The notes below the pieces were generated by a model. The model was given only the letters and a program-made list of their open reading frames with translations. It was not told the origin of the DNA and ran no database searches. Below, piece after piece: positions 1 through 6,853 of a DNA stretch of 9,295 bases; positions within the stretch are counted from its first letter, which is position 1, and every line of letters starts with the position of its first letter. The DNA is taken from the NCBI GenBank assembly GCA_964570525.1, contig CAZMYO010000064.1:1-9295 (forward strand), written 5' to 3'. Source of the stretch: CAZMYO01 sp964570525. Lineage in GTDB: Bacteria; Patescibacteriota; Patescibacteriia; Magasanikbacterales; GWA2-37-8. Both the position numbers and the translations under genes were made by a program.

Positions 1-39
1 GCAGAATATTAGAATGTTGTAAAAATGGTGTAATTTGTC

Positions 40-180
40 CTATACAGGAACGTTCCCCTGCCGTTCGCGGCGGTAGAGGACGTACGAATAGACGATACTC
101 ACAACCGCCGACGCGGCGACCAGTGATGCGGCGAGAATAACAAGCGTCTAAACCTCGCTTCGGCGGGTAGATAACTTCAT
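40..180 (-). pseudogene. Small single-pass membrane peptide reading frame interrupted by an amber codon
   Basis: Read on the minus strand, an ATG at 180-178 opens ten codons (MKLSTRRSEV), then meets TAG at 150-148. The same frame continues for 35 codons to a TAG at 42-40. The downstream part is a convincing single-pass membrane segment followed by positive charges: TLVILAASLVAASAVVSIVY, then SYVLYRRERQGNVPV. Its codons are GC-rich (GTC, GCC, GCG), as in real coding sequence. No ATG, GTG or TTG start lies in frame between the amber and the hydrophobic stretch, and no Shine-Dalgarno is seen before 180. The interrupted part (about 150-170) carries a CGCCGAAGCG motif also found in the repeat inside the GT4 gene, so repeat insertion or decay may have broken it. 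It could also be a sequencing error or chance. Function unknown. Confidence 0.35.
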
Positions 181-204
181 ACTTTTTTTATACGCTTCGG
201 CACA

Positions 205-235
205 AACAAAAATCCGGTCGCATAAGGCGACCGGA
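205..235 (-). terminator. Intrinsic terminator after the PP2C-like/propeller gene
   Basis: A perfect 9-bp stem (TCCGGTCGC 213-221 with GCGACCGGA 227-235) and a 5-nt loop. On the minus strand it is followed at once by TTTTTGTTT (212-204), a good U-tract, about 50 nt past the stop of the 285-2600 gene. On the plus strand a second T-run (240-244) starts 4 nt after the stem, so it could also work weakly in the other direction. Confidence 0.85.
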
Positions 236-243
236 CGTCTTTT

Positions 244-280
244 TAATCTGCGCAATCCTCGCTTAATAATCTGCGTAATC
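244..280. repeat. Direct repeat TAATCTGCGYAATC
   Basis: Two copies of TAATCTGCG(C/T)AATC at 244-257 and 267-280 match at 13 of 14 bases, with a 23-bp period. They lie between the stop codon of the minus-strand gene and its terminator. This is one of several short-period repeats at gene ends in this window. No function is evident. Confidence 0.6.
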
Positions 281-284
281 TGTG

Positions 285-2600
285 TTACTTGAGGTTAATT
301 TTGAAGAGGCGGTTATCGTCCAGGATGTAGGCGTTGTTGGTAGCCGTGTCTATCGCCAGGCCGGAAGGATTTTTAAATTCATTGGCGGTAAGCTGCCGCT
401 TCAGTCGTCCGTCTTTCTCTAGTATTAGAAGACGCTTATTTTTTCCGTCAAGAACATAGATATAATCTAGGTCGGTATAGGTCCAAATTTTTCCGCCGCC
501 ATCGAGCGCCGGGTCAACCCCTTGGATAGAGAACGGTTGAAGAGCTCCGGCTGAAAATTTAGCGACCCCCCCTGTTTTGGTTAAGACAAAAATGTCTCCA
601 TCGATAGTAATGTCTCCGGCGCCATCGAGAGCGCTGCCGCTATTTTGGGCCCACTCTCGGCCTCGTTCAAAGCCGGTTTTAATCGTATCGTGTTTGTATA
701 TTTTATTGTTGAGCGCGTCCAGGCTATAGAGCCGCCGGTTATATACTAACAGGCTTTGAATATTTACATTTTCGTTGGGGTAAGACACCTCGATATTTTT
801 CACACTGTTATCCCCCGGATTCAGCGATAACAATTCGCGATTATTAAAAAGCAAGAGCGCGTAGTCATTTTCTTTGGGTACAGCCGCGTCATTAAAACCT
901 TTGATTCTTGCGGTTGTCGGGACAACCTTGCTTATTTTAGTTAAAAGATCATAGGTTAGGAGGGTAGAGGTGGCCGAAGAGAAAGCGATAAGTTTGGAGT
1001 TTATTTTTATTAAATTTTCTTGGGCGAGAGCGAAAGTTCCCCCCCAGTCTATTAGGAGCTCTGGCGTTATGGTGGTAACTTTACGGATTTGAATGGTTAG
1101 AGCGTTGAGATTCTCGGTGAGCGCGCCGCAGATATTTTTTTGTTCTTTAGTCACACAGCGCAGATTGGCCAAAATATTTTTAGCGGCCAAAAGGTCATTC
1201 AGCGCCGCCAACTCATTTTTATAAATCAACGCGCTTTCCATGGCATCTTTTTTTTCTTTAATTACCTGGACGGCATCATTAAAAACGCGAGCCGCCGCGG
1301 ATGCCATCTCCCGTCCGCGCAAATAAAGAACACTGCCGGCAAAAAACATCGCGATAATGATTGAAGCCGCGAGCAGCGCTTTGGTAGCGGCGGGTAATCT
1401 TTTAATATTCTCTCGGTAGGCCCTCCGTTGACGGCGCCAATCTTCCAGAATAATTTTGCGTCGATGCTGATAGTCGGTAATTATAAAAAAAAGCATGACG
1501 ACTCCTCTGAAGATGTTCTGAATAAGCGCCGCCAGAAATATTATAACCCACCAGAGGCCGCGGGCTAAAGTTTTGGTTAGTCGCAAGATCAGTCTTATGA
1601 ACGCTTGTATTTTTTCGGCGGCTAGATACGGCGGGGGAGTTGGTTTGGCGCGATGCGCATACACGTGAAGAGAATTGATTTGCGCGGCGGGTAAAGCGCC
1701 GTCTTTTTTAGCTTCGTCAATTTTAGCTTCGTCAAGAGGAGTAATTTTCGAGGGGTAAGCTCTTTGTTCAAACAGCGATCTAAATTTATCGTTAAGGCGT
1801 GGGATGAGGGAGGCGGATAAGGTGTTGGCCGTGTCCTTTTCAGTACTAAAGAGGTTGCGGAGAGATTTAGCGGAAACGCCATGGTTGGCGAGCGGTGTTT
1901 TTTTGCCCCTGCCGTCGGCCTCGCCCGGCTGGCGTATTTGCATAATTAGGCCGCCAAATGAATAATCGCCCTTTAGTTCTGCCAATACCCGCTGAATATG
2001 CTGGGCGCCATCCGCCGCCGGTTTGCCGGTGACTATTTTTTCTAAGCGGTCAAGACTAAAGTAGTTGGTAATGTGCGGCGTTCCCGCGAAGAGATAATCA
2101 TTTTGAGTCAGTTTTCCTTGCACAATGCTGGAGAAAAGCTGGGTCGGCTCTTTAGCGGAAGGCTCTTCCGAGCCGTTGTTAATTAAATCCATCTTTTGGT
2201 ACAGACCCTGGCGATTTTTATAAAACAAAATCATCTGTGGCCGGCCAAAAAAGGTAAAAATAATTTCGGGCTGACGAATCGCGCCGATAATACAATGAAG
2301 CGAAATATCCGGACGAGTCAGAATATAGGCATGCTGATTTATTTTTTCCAAAATAATTTCTAACGAAGTTTTTCCGGCTTCATCCGGAGTTTCGTAGTAA
2401 TTATTTTCAGCCTCATCAATAATTTCTTGGAGCTTGGTTATATACTTAGTTTCGGCATTGTTAATTTCACAGATAGCAAAAAAATACCCCTTGGCCATTT
2501 CCTCGGCCGTGGACGGTTCGGTGATATGGAGCAGTACATGGGAAAGGCCCTGCTTACCGCCCTCCACAAAGAATTCGTTGAGCTGTAAAACGTTATCCAT
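285..2600 (-). CDS. Membrane protein with degenerate PP2C-like domain and NHL-type beta-propeller
   Basis: This 771-residue protein has three parts. Residues about 15-190 follow the order of a PPM/PP2C phosphatase core: FFAICEI (40-46), a helix ending near NQHAYI, the strand pair around IFTFFGRPQMILFY (114-127), and NDYLFAGTPHI before LDRLEKIV (167-190). The metal-binding Asp positions are missing: FAICEI replaces the DG motif, FFGRP replaces GDS, and AGTPH replaces SDG. It is therefore probably a non-catalytic binding or sensing domain. A linker follows (220-330). Next come a hydrophobic stretch at 348-376 containing Arg365, a very basic segment (379-401) and a clear membrane helix (408-427). 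Residues 430-500 look helical, with Cys482 and Cys491 possibly pairing outside the cell. Residues about 570-771 form beta-propeller strands ending in an NHL-like repeat (GRLKRQLTANEFKNPSGLAI). Whether the 348-376 stretch crosses the membrane once or as a hairpin is unclear, so topology is uncertain. The ATG at 2600-2598 has no Shine-Dalgarno. Transcription is divergent from the regulator gene. Domain calls are from pattern memory. Confidence 0.7.
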   Translation of the reverse strand: MDNVLQLNEFFVEGGKQGLSHVLLHITEPSTAEEMAKGYFFAICEINNAETKYITKLQEIIDEAENNYYETPDEAGKTSLEIILEKINQHAYILTRPDISLHCIIGAIRQPEIIFTFFGRPQMILFYKNRQGLYQKMDLINNGSEEPSAKEPTQLFSSIVQGKLTQNDYLFAGTPHITNYFSLDRLEKIVTGKPAADGAQHIQRVLAELKGDYSFGGLIMQIRQPGEADGRGKKTPLANHGVSAKSLRNLFSTEKDTANTLSASLIPRLNDKFRSLFEQRAYPSKITPLDEAKIDEAKKDGALPAAQINSLHVYAHRAKPTPPPYLAAEKIQAFIRLILRLTKTLARGLWWVIIFLAALIQNIFRGVVMLFFIITDYQHRRKIILEDWRRQRRAYRENIKRLPAATKALLAASIIIAMFFAGSVLYLRGREMASAAARVFNDAVQVIKEKKDAMESALIYKNELAALNDLLAAKNILANLRCVTKEQKNICGALTENLNALTIQIRKVTTITPELLIDWGGTFALAQENLIKINSKLIAFSSATSTLLTYDLLTKISKVVPTTARIKGFNDAAVPKENDYALLLFNNRELLSLNPGDNSVKNIEVSYPNENVNIQSLLVYNRRLYSLDALNNKIYKHDTIKTGFERGREWAQNSGSALDGAGDITIDGDIFVLTKTGGVAKFSAGALQPFSIQGVDPALDGGGKIWTYTDLDYIYVLDGKNKRLLILEKDGRLKRQLTANEFKNPSGLAIDTATNNAYILDDNRLFKINLK

Positions 2601-2656
2601 AACTATGTACGAAATACGAAAGATACGAAAGTGCGAACAAAATCAAATACATAATG

Positions 2657-2685
2657 TTGACTTATACGCATGATTATTATACTAT
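2657..2685 (+). promoter_or_regulatory. Sigma-70-type promoter for the rightward gene series
   Basis: TTGACT (2657-2662), a 17-bp spacer and TACTAT (2680-2685). An overlapping TATACT (2678-2683) would have a 15-bp spacer. Transcription would start near 2692 and leave a leader of about 70 nt before the ATG at 2762. The -10 region overlaps the minus-strand -10, so the two promoters may compete. Confidence 0.6.
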
Positions 2686-2705
2686 AGAATACGTATTTTA
2701 GTCTA
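2676..2705 (-). promoter_or_regulatory. Divergent promoter for the PP2C-like/propeller gene
   Basis: On the minus strand a perfect TATAAT (plus-strand ATTATA, 2676-2681) is preceded by TAGACT at an 18-bp spacing (plus-strand AGTCTA, 2700-2705), a 4/6 match to TTGACA. It faces away from, and overlaps, the rightward promoter. The leader would be about 70 nt. The -35 is weak, so the exact site is less certain than the -10. Confidence 0.45.
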
Positions 2706-2761
2706 TATAAGCGTTTATATTTCGTGAGTTTCGCACGGTATTCGTATTTCGTACATAAAAT

Positions 2762-3358
2762 ATGCTTGAACACTTTTTTGGCTCAAAGACCAGACTCAAG
2801 TTATTGAAGATATTTTTCCGCTCTCCCGAGCAAGCTTTTTATATGCGCGAGCTGGCTCGCCTGGCAGAAACGCAGTTGCACGCGGTACGGCGAGAAATTT
2901 CTAATTTGGAAAGAATGAATTTGATTGTGCAAGTTCCCCTCAAAGAGGCCAAGAAGAGAGACACCGGCACCGAGCGCTCAAAATATTACCAACTGCATGC
3001 CGCGTCGCTTCTTTACCACGAGCTGAAGGCCCTCCTGCTCAAAGCCGAGCTCCTGGAAGAAAAAGAGCTCATCGAGGAATTAAAGGACAAGGGCGGCGAA
3101 ATTAAAATGTTTATTTTAACCGGACTTTTTACCCAGGATAAAGACGTTAATTCCGACATGCTCTTGGTTGGCAAGTTAAAACCGCTGGTGGTGGGAAAGC
3201 TTGTCAAACGCTACGAGACCGAGCTCGGCAAAACAATTCGCTACACGCTTATGGACGAAGAGGAGTTTAAGGATCGTCGTGAAATAGGCGATAAATTCTT
3301 ATACAGCGTCTTTGAAGCCAAGCATATTTTTATTGTTAACGAATATAACCTAAGCTGA
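2762..3358 (+). CDS. Winged-helix regulator with degenerate nucleotidyltransferase-like domain
   Basis: A 198-residue cytoplasmic protein. Residues 1-80 look like an ArsR/MarR-type winged helix: a first helix LEHFFGSKTRLKLLKIFF, a recognition unit YMRELARLAETQLHAVRREI (27-46), and a basic wing KEAKKRDTGTERSKYYQL (61-78). A helical, charged linker (82-110) leads to a small alpha/beta domain with MFILTGLFTQ and NSDMLLVGKL (116-139). This resembles the minimal nucleotidyltransferase fold found in fusions of this kind. However, the usual GS-x10-DxD residues are not present as such, so catalysis is doubtful. It is first in the rightward series and faces the divergent promoter region, so it may control that region, perhaps through the 17-bp inverted repeats. 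That link is inference. The ATG at 2762 has no Shine-Dalgarno. It ends in TGA. Confidence 0.7.
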   Translation: MLEHFFGSKTRLKLLKIFFRSPEQAFYMRELARLAETQLHAVRREISNLERMNLIVQVPLKEAKKRDTGTERSKYYQLHAASLLYHELKALLLKAELLEEKELIEELKDKGGEIKMFILTGLFTQDKDVNSDMLLVGKLKPLVVGKLVKRYETELGKTIRYTLMDEEEFKDRREIGDKFLYSVFEAKHIFIVNEYNLS

Positions 3359-3367
3359 CGCCGATAT

Positions 3368-3745
3368 ATGTATATTGTTATTGACAACTCCGAAGAACAG
3401 ATAGTTTTGCGTTATCAGGATGGCGAGTCCTGGGTACGGCGTGAATTTGCGCGTACTCCGGGCGGCGTTGTAGAGAGTGTTGCGGCGCTACTTAACGAAG
3501 TGGGAGGAGGTAACCTCCGCGGTTTGGCGGTGGTGGTAGGCCAGGGGCGTTTTACCGCTACTCGCGTGGCTACGACCGTGGCGAATACTCTGGGTTTTGC
3601 GCGGCAGATTCCAGTAGTAGCTATTGTGGACGGTATCCCGTGGAATCAGGTGGCAAGGCTAATTAAAGAAAGCCCGGTGGGGCGCTATGTTACTCCAACG
3701 TATAGCGGCTTGGCGCGAATTGGAACTAAGTCTATAAAGTCATAA
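3368..3745 (+). CDS. tsaB: Short TsaB-like protein (t6A tRNA modification family), about half length
   Basis: TsaB is the ASKHA-fold partner of TsaD in making N6-threonylcarbamoyladenosine at tRNA position 37. Here MYIVIDNSEEQIVLRY (1-16) matches the first strands, and LAVVVGQGRFTATRVATTVA (53-72) is the family signature usually read as GPGSFTGLR. It is followed by NTLGFARQIPVVAIVDG. The protein has 125 residues, where typical TsaB has about 220-230. The second ASKHA half is mostly missing, but a final TPTYSGLARI resembles the usual C-terminal PxY segment, as if the middle were deleted. It lies 9 bp after the regulator gene and 5 bp before the GT2 gene. The last residues (KSIKS) and the stop codon come from a tandem ATAAAGTC repeat. 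The fold assignment is good. Activity in t6A synthesis is uncertain. Confidence 0.65.
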   Translation: MYIVIDNSEEQIVLRYQDGESWVRREFARTPGGVVESVAALLNEVGGGNLRGLAVVVGQGRFTATRVATTVANTLGFARQIPVVAIVDGIPWNQVARLIKESPVGRYVTPTYSGLARIGTKSIKS

Positions 3746-3749
3746 AGTC
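3734..3749 (+). repeat. Tandem ATAAAGTC x2 at the TsaB-like/GT2 junction
   Basis: Two perfect 8-bp copies (3734-3741, 3742-3749). They supply the last codons and the TAA stop (3743-3745) of the TsaB-like gene and end 1 nt before the GT2 start codon, so no Shine-Dalgarno is present in front of it. Confidence 0.6.
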
Positions 3750-3750
3750 C

Positions 3751-5238
3751 ATGCTTTCCAATTACCAACGCTATCGGCTCTACGAGATGTTTCCGGGGTT
3801 GAGCATTTGGCTGACGTTAATTATCGGCGTTGTGTTGAGTTTTATAAAACCGCTCTGGATGATTTACGCGATTATTGTCTTTGATGTTTATTGGGTTCTG
3901 CGGGTGCTGTATTTTTCTTTCTATGTCTTTGTTTCCTGGAGCCGGTTTCGCCGGGCAACCAGAATGCGCTGGATGGATTTGTTGCGTCGGGAGTTTCCCG
4001 CCTGGGAAACCAAAGTCAATATTATTTTTTTGCCGGTGTATAACGAAGCTTGGGAGGTGGTGCAGACCACGCTCGAGGCGCTCGCCAAGTCAAGCTATCC
4101 GGTCGCGCGTCTTTACGTGGTAATGGCCGGGGAAGAGCGAAAATTATCTCACTGGAAAACAATTCAAGAGAAGGTGGCCGAGTCTTACCCCAGCACTTTT
4201 GCCGATATTATTTTTTATACGCATCCAGATAATTTAGCGGGCGAGATTCCGGGCAAAGGTTCGAACATTCATCATGCCGAGCTCAAGTTTAAACAGTACG
4301 CCGATCAAAAAGGGTGGAGGTACGAAGAGATGATCGTCTCGGTTTTTGATGTGGATACCGTAATTCATCCGGAATACTTTGCTCACCTTACCTATATGTA
4401 TTGCCGGCATCCGCGCCCGACCCACAGTTCGTTTCAGCCGGTGACGCTATACGATAATAATCTTTGGGAATCAACAGCCGTGCTCCGGATTATGGCGTTT
4501 GGCACCAGTTTTTGGATGCTCTTTAGCTTGGCGCGGCTTGAGAACTTGGTTACTTTTTCTTCGCACAGCATGAGTTTTAAGGCGATTGTGGATTGCGGCG
4601 GGCATGCCAAGGATATCATCAGCGAAGATTCGCGTATTTTTTTTCAGTGCTGGCTGGCCTACAACGGCGACTACGAGGTAACACCGCTTTACATTCCGGT
4701 ATCCATGGATACGGTGCGCGACGAGAGTATCGGCAAGAGTTTAAAAAATCTTTATTACCAACAGCGGCGGTGGGCTTGGGGTACGGAGAACATCGCCTAT
4801 CTTTTGTGGGAATTTAGGCGCCACCCTAATATTTCCTGGTGGAAAAAATGTACCGTGCTTTTTCACGAATGGGAGGGTAAGTGGAGTTGGGCGGTGGTGG
4901 CGATTCTCATTACGGTACTTGGGCGATTGCCCCTGTGGGTAGCCGGAGGAGAAGTGCGGCGGAGCGCCCTATTTTTTAACACCCCGCATGTGCTCGAAAA
5001 TTTGCTGACTCTCGCCATGGCAGGTTTATTAGTGTCGGCCATTATGAGCATGCTGATTTTACCGCCGCGGCCGGTGGGCCACAGTCGCCACCGCTATTTA
5101 TTTATGATTTTGCAGTGGCTACTTTTGCCGGTTTCTTTGATTTTCTTTTCTTCGCTCCCGTGCATTGACGCGGTAACACACCTGATGCTTGGTAAATATC
5201 TGGGATTTAACGTATCGGCCAAGAAGCGAGCGGTATAA
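3751..5238 (+). CDS. Membrane-embedded family 2 glycosyltransferase (processive type)
   Basis: A 495-residue inner-membrane enzyme predicted to extend or export a polysaccharide from a nucleotide sugar. Two N-terminal membrane segments (about 17-33 and 36-63) precede a GT-A domain. Its landmarks are the first strand VNIIFLPVYNEAWEVV (89-104), GKGSNIHHA (168-176), the metal-binding DVD (200-202, in VFDVDTVIHPEYF), the catalytic-type SED (291-293) and QQRRW (337-341). Together these give the D, DxD, ED, QxxRW set of cellulose/hyaluronan-synthase-like enzymes. At least three C-terminal membrane helices follow (about 380-397, 415-438, 448-470). No PilZ domain or signal peptide is seen. It follows the TsaB-like gene by 5 bp, with no Shine-Dalgarno. 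With the DUF4012 and GT4 genes downstream it suggests a surface polysaccharide pathway. The sugar and product cannot be read from sequence. Confidence 0.88.
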   Translation: MLSNYQRYRLYEMFPGLSIWLTLIIGVVLSFIKPLWMIYAIIVFDVYWVLRVLYFSFYVFVSWSRFRRATRMRWMDLLRREFPAWETKVNIIFLPVYNEAWEVVQTTLEALAKSSYPVARLYVVMAGEERKLSHWKTIQEKVAESYPSTFADIIFYTHPDNLAGEIPGKGSNIHHAELKFKQYADQKGWRYEEMIVSVFDVDTVIHPEYFAHLTYMYCRHPRPTHSSFQPVTLYDNNLWESTAVLRIMAFGTSFWMLFSLARLENLVTFSSHSMSFKAIVDCGGHAKDIISEDSRIFFQCWLAYNGDYEVTPLYIPVSMDTVRDESIGKSLKNLYYQQRRWAWGTENIAYLLWEFRRHPNISWWKKCTVLFHEWEGKWSWAVVAILITVLGRLPLWVAGGEVRRSALFFNTPHVLENLLTLAMAGLLVSAIMSMLILPPRPVGHSRHRYLFMILQWLLLPVSLIFFSSLPCIDAVTHLMLGKYLGFNVSAKKRAV

Positions 5239-5358
5239 GCATAGAACTGATAGTGAGTTATTCTGAATGTTGGCTCAATACGGCCAAAAATTGACAAAGG
5301 TTTTTGACTGTCATTTCGAACGGATGGGTTCATAGATTGAAGATTAAAGATTTATTGC
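5239..5358. other. 120-bp spacer before the DUF4012 gene with -35-like motifs
   Basis: The longest gap inside the rightward series. It has a TTGACA (5291-5296) and a TTGACT (5304-5309), but no convincing -10 hexamer at 16-18 bp from either. A CTGTCATTTCGAACGGAT stretch (5308-5325) resembles the start of a common bacterial intergenic repeat (GTCATTCCGAACG type). AT-rich GATT(G/A)AAGATTAAAGATT micro-repeats lie at 5336-5352. No terminator-like hairpin is seen, so read-through from GT2 is likely. Confidence 0.4.
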
Positions 5359-6831
5359 ATGTCGGCAAGAAAAAAAATTATCATCACTCTTGTTTTGTTG
5401 GTAGTGGCTACGGCGGCGGGTGTTTTTTGGCGGGCGTACCAGAGCGGCGATTTTCGCCAAGCGCTGGTGGGGCGGGTAGTGCAAAATTTAGTTTCCACGC
5501 CCGAGCAAGTTAATTTAGTAGAACGCGCCCTTGGCCTGGCGCGGCCGCGTACGTATCTGGTATTGTTTCTCAACAATACGGAACTCCGCCCGGGGGGAGG
5601 GTTCATCGGGGCTTACGCGGTAGTAAAAATGGATAGGGCTATTCCTTCCATTATTAAAGTGGAAGGGACGGAACTTCTGGATAATTACGCGCCGCAGGAT
5701 TTTCCCTCCGAGCCTCCCCTCCCCTTAAAAAAATATTTGAAAATCGCGCGTTGGAATTTTAGAGACAGCAACTGGTCTCCGGATTTTAGTATTTCGAGCG
5801 CCAAGGCTCTGGAACTTTATCGCAAAGAGAAAGGGGTTGAGGCCGATCAGATCGACGCCGTTCTTGGATTTACCCCGACCATGCTTGAAGAGATTTTGAA
5901 AATCGGGGGGCCGATCACACTTAGCGGTCAGGAGTTTACCAGCAGTAATTTTACGGAGAAGCTTGAGTATGAGGTAGAGTATGGCTATGCCAAACAGGGC
6001 TTGGGTTTCAACGAGCGCAAGAAGACACTGGTTGATCTCACCCACGCCCTTTCCGAGCGGCTTCGTCTGGATGTCTTTAAACACTGGTCCGATTACTCAA
6101 AACTCTTGTCGCGAATGCTCCGCGAGAAACAGCTCGTTGCCTATTCCACCCACGCCGATGAGCAGGCGATTATCGAAGCTAAAGATTGGGGTGGGACTAG
6201 TTTAAAATCAGCTGGCGATTATTTACAATGGGTGGACGCTAATTTGGGGGCGCTTAAAACCGACGCGTCTCTCGAGCGCGAGCTTGCCTATTCGTTTGTT
6301 CCCTCATCGAGTTCTACCTACGAAGCGACGGTCGTGATGCGTTACAGCCACCGCGGTAAGTTTGATTGGCGTACTTCGCGCTATCGCGACTATGCCAGAG
6401 TTTTTGTTCCGGTTGGAAGTAAATTGCTTCGGGTAACAGGAGCAATGGAAACCGACCGCAGTGCCAAGCCCGGCCAAGCTGATCAGGGAGAAGAAAACGG
6501 CCGAGCGTGGTTCGGCGCTTTTATCTCAATCGAGCCGGGTTCGGTCGGCGAGCTGTCGTTCCGCTACGAGCTTCCCGCCCCAACCGTTGAAAAGATTAAG
6601 TCCCGCCGCGAGCGGGATCCCGCTGTGGCGGGACAGAACTCCTATAACCTTTTAGTACAAAAACAAATCGGCGCCGTCGCTCCGCGATTGACATTGCGCC
6701 TAGATTTTGGTAAACCACTAGTGGCCGCGCATCCCGGCGAGAGCGCCTCGCAGCTGTGGGGCGATCAGGTGTATGATTATCAGACGGATTTAAGAGTGGA
6801 CAGAGAGTTTATTGTTAAGATTAAAGACTGA
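5359..6831 (+). CDS. DUF4012 domain protein, membrane-anchored, envelope-associated
   Basis: A 490-residue protein with a short basic start and one N-terminal membrane segment (KKIIITLVLLVVATAAGVFW, 5-24), so the bulk is probably outside the membrane. The DUF4012 hallmarks are clear: TYLVLFLNNTELRPGGGFIG (65-84), NWSPDFSISSAKALELY (138-154), a GFTPTMLEEILKIGGPITLSG segment (170-190), and YNLLVQKQIGA (429-439) near the end. The family has no assigned biochemical function but is common beside polysaccharide and glycosyltransferase genes in Gram-positive-type and CPR genomes. A role in assembling or attaching surface polymers is inference. Residues 414-426 (KSRRERDPAVAGQ) are encoded by a 35-bp palindrome that looks like an in-frame repeat insertion in a linker. 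No Shine-Dalgarno precedes the ATG. The gene ends in TGA, 22 bp before mreB. Confidence 0.9.
   Translation: MSARKKIIITLVLLVVATAAGVFWRAYQSGDFRQALVGRVVQNLVSTPEQVNLVERALGLARPRTYLVLFLNNTELRPGGGFIGAYAVVKMDRAIPSIIKVEGTELLDNYAPQDFPSEPPLPLKKYLKIARWNFRDSNWSPDFSISSAKALELYRKEKGVEADQIDAVLGFTPTMLEEILKIGGPITLSGQEFTSSNFTEKLEYEVEYGYAKQGLGFNERKKTLVDLTHALSERLRLDVFKHWSDYSKLLSRMLREKQLVAYSTHADEQAIIEAKDWGGTSLKSAGDYLQWVDANLGALKTDASLERELAYSFVPSSSSTYEATVVMRYSHRGKFDWRTSRYRDYARVFVPVGSKLLRVTGAMETDRSAKPGQADQGEENGRAWFGAFISIEPGSVGELSFRYELPAPTVEKIKSRRERDPAVAGQNSYNLLVQKQIGAVAPRLTLRLDFGKPLVAAHPGESASQLWGDQVYDYQTDLRVDREFIVKIKD
6600..6634. repeat. 35-bp imperfect palindrome inserted in frame in the DUF4012 gene
   Basis: The outer arms GTCCCGCC (6600-6607) and GGCGGGAC (6627-6634) pair perfectly. 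Inside a small GCG/GT mismatch is the perfect 14-bp palindrome AGCGGGATCCCGCT (6611-6624). It reads through without a stop as KSRRERDPAVAGQ. The shape and GC content are those of a REP-like element rather than of conserved domain sequence. Confidence 0.75.
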
Positions 6832-6853
6832 TTCAAGCTAAGCTGCATCTGTT

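Larger units (their letters stand above)
2604..2757. repeat. Perfect 17-bp inverted repeat flanking the divergent promoters
   Basis: TATGTACGAAATACGAA at 2604-2620 is the exact reverse complement of TTCGTATTTCGTACATA at 2741-2757. Similarity continues loosely inward (GTGCGAA at 2631-2637 against TTCGCAC at 2729-2735). The arms end 3 nt and 4 nt from the two start codons, so both divergent mRNAs end their leaders with the same 17 nt. The left arm runs into a further ATACGAAA unit (2623-2630), showing a tandem micro-repeat character. It could be a paired operator, a translation signal, or a mobile intergenic repeat. Confidence 0.8.

Noticed and set aside
5291..5338. Promoter in front of the DUF4012 gene
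   Set aside because: TTGACA and TTGACT are present, but no acceptable -10 hexamer lies at 16-18 bp, so I list it only as a spacer with -35-like motifs.
2762..6831. Recoded UGA (genetic code 25)
   Set aside because: The regulator and DUF4012 genes end at TGA at family-appropriate places, and no gene needs to read through one.
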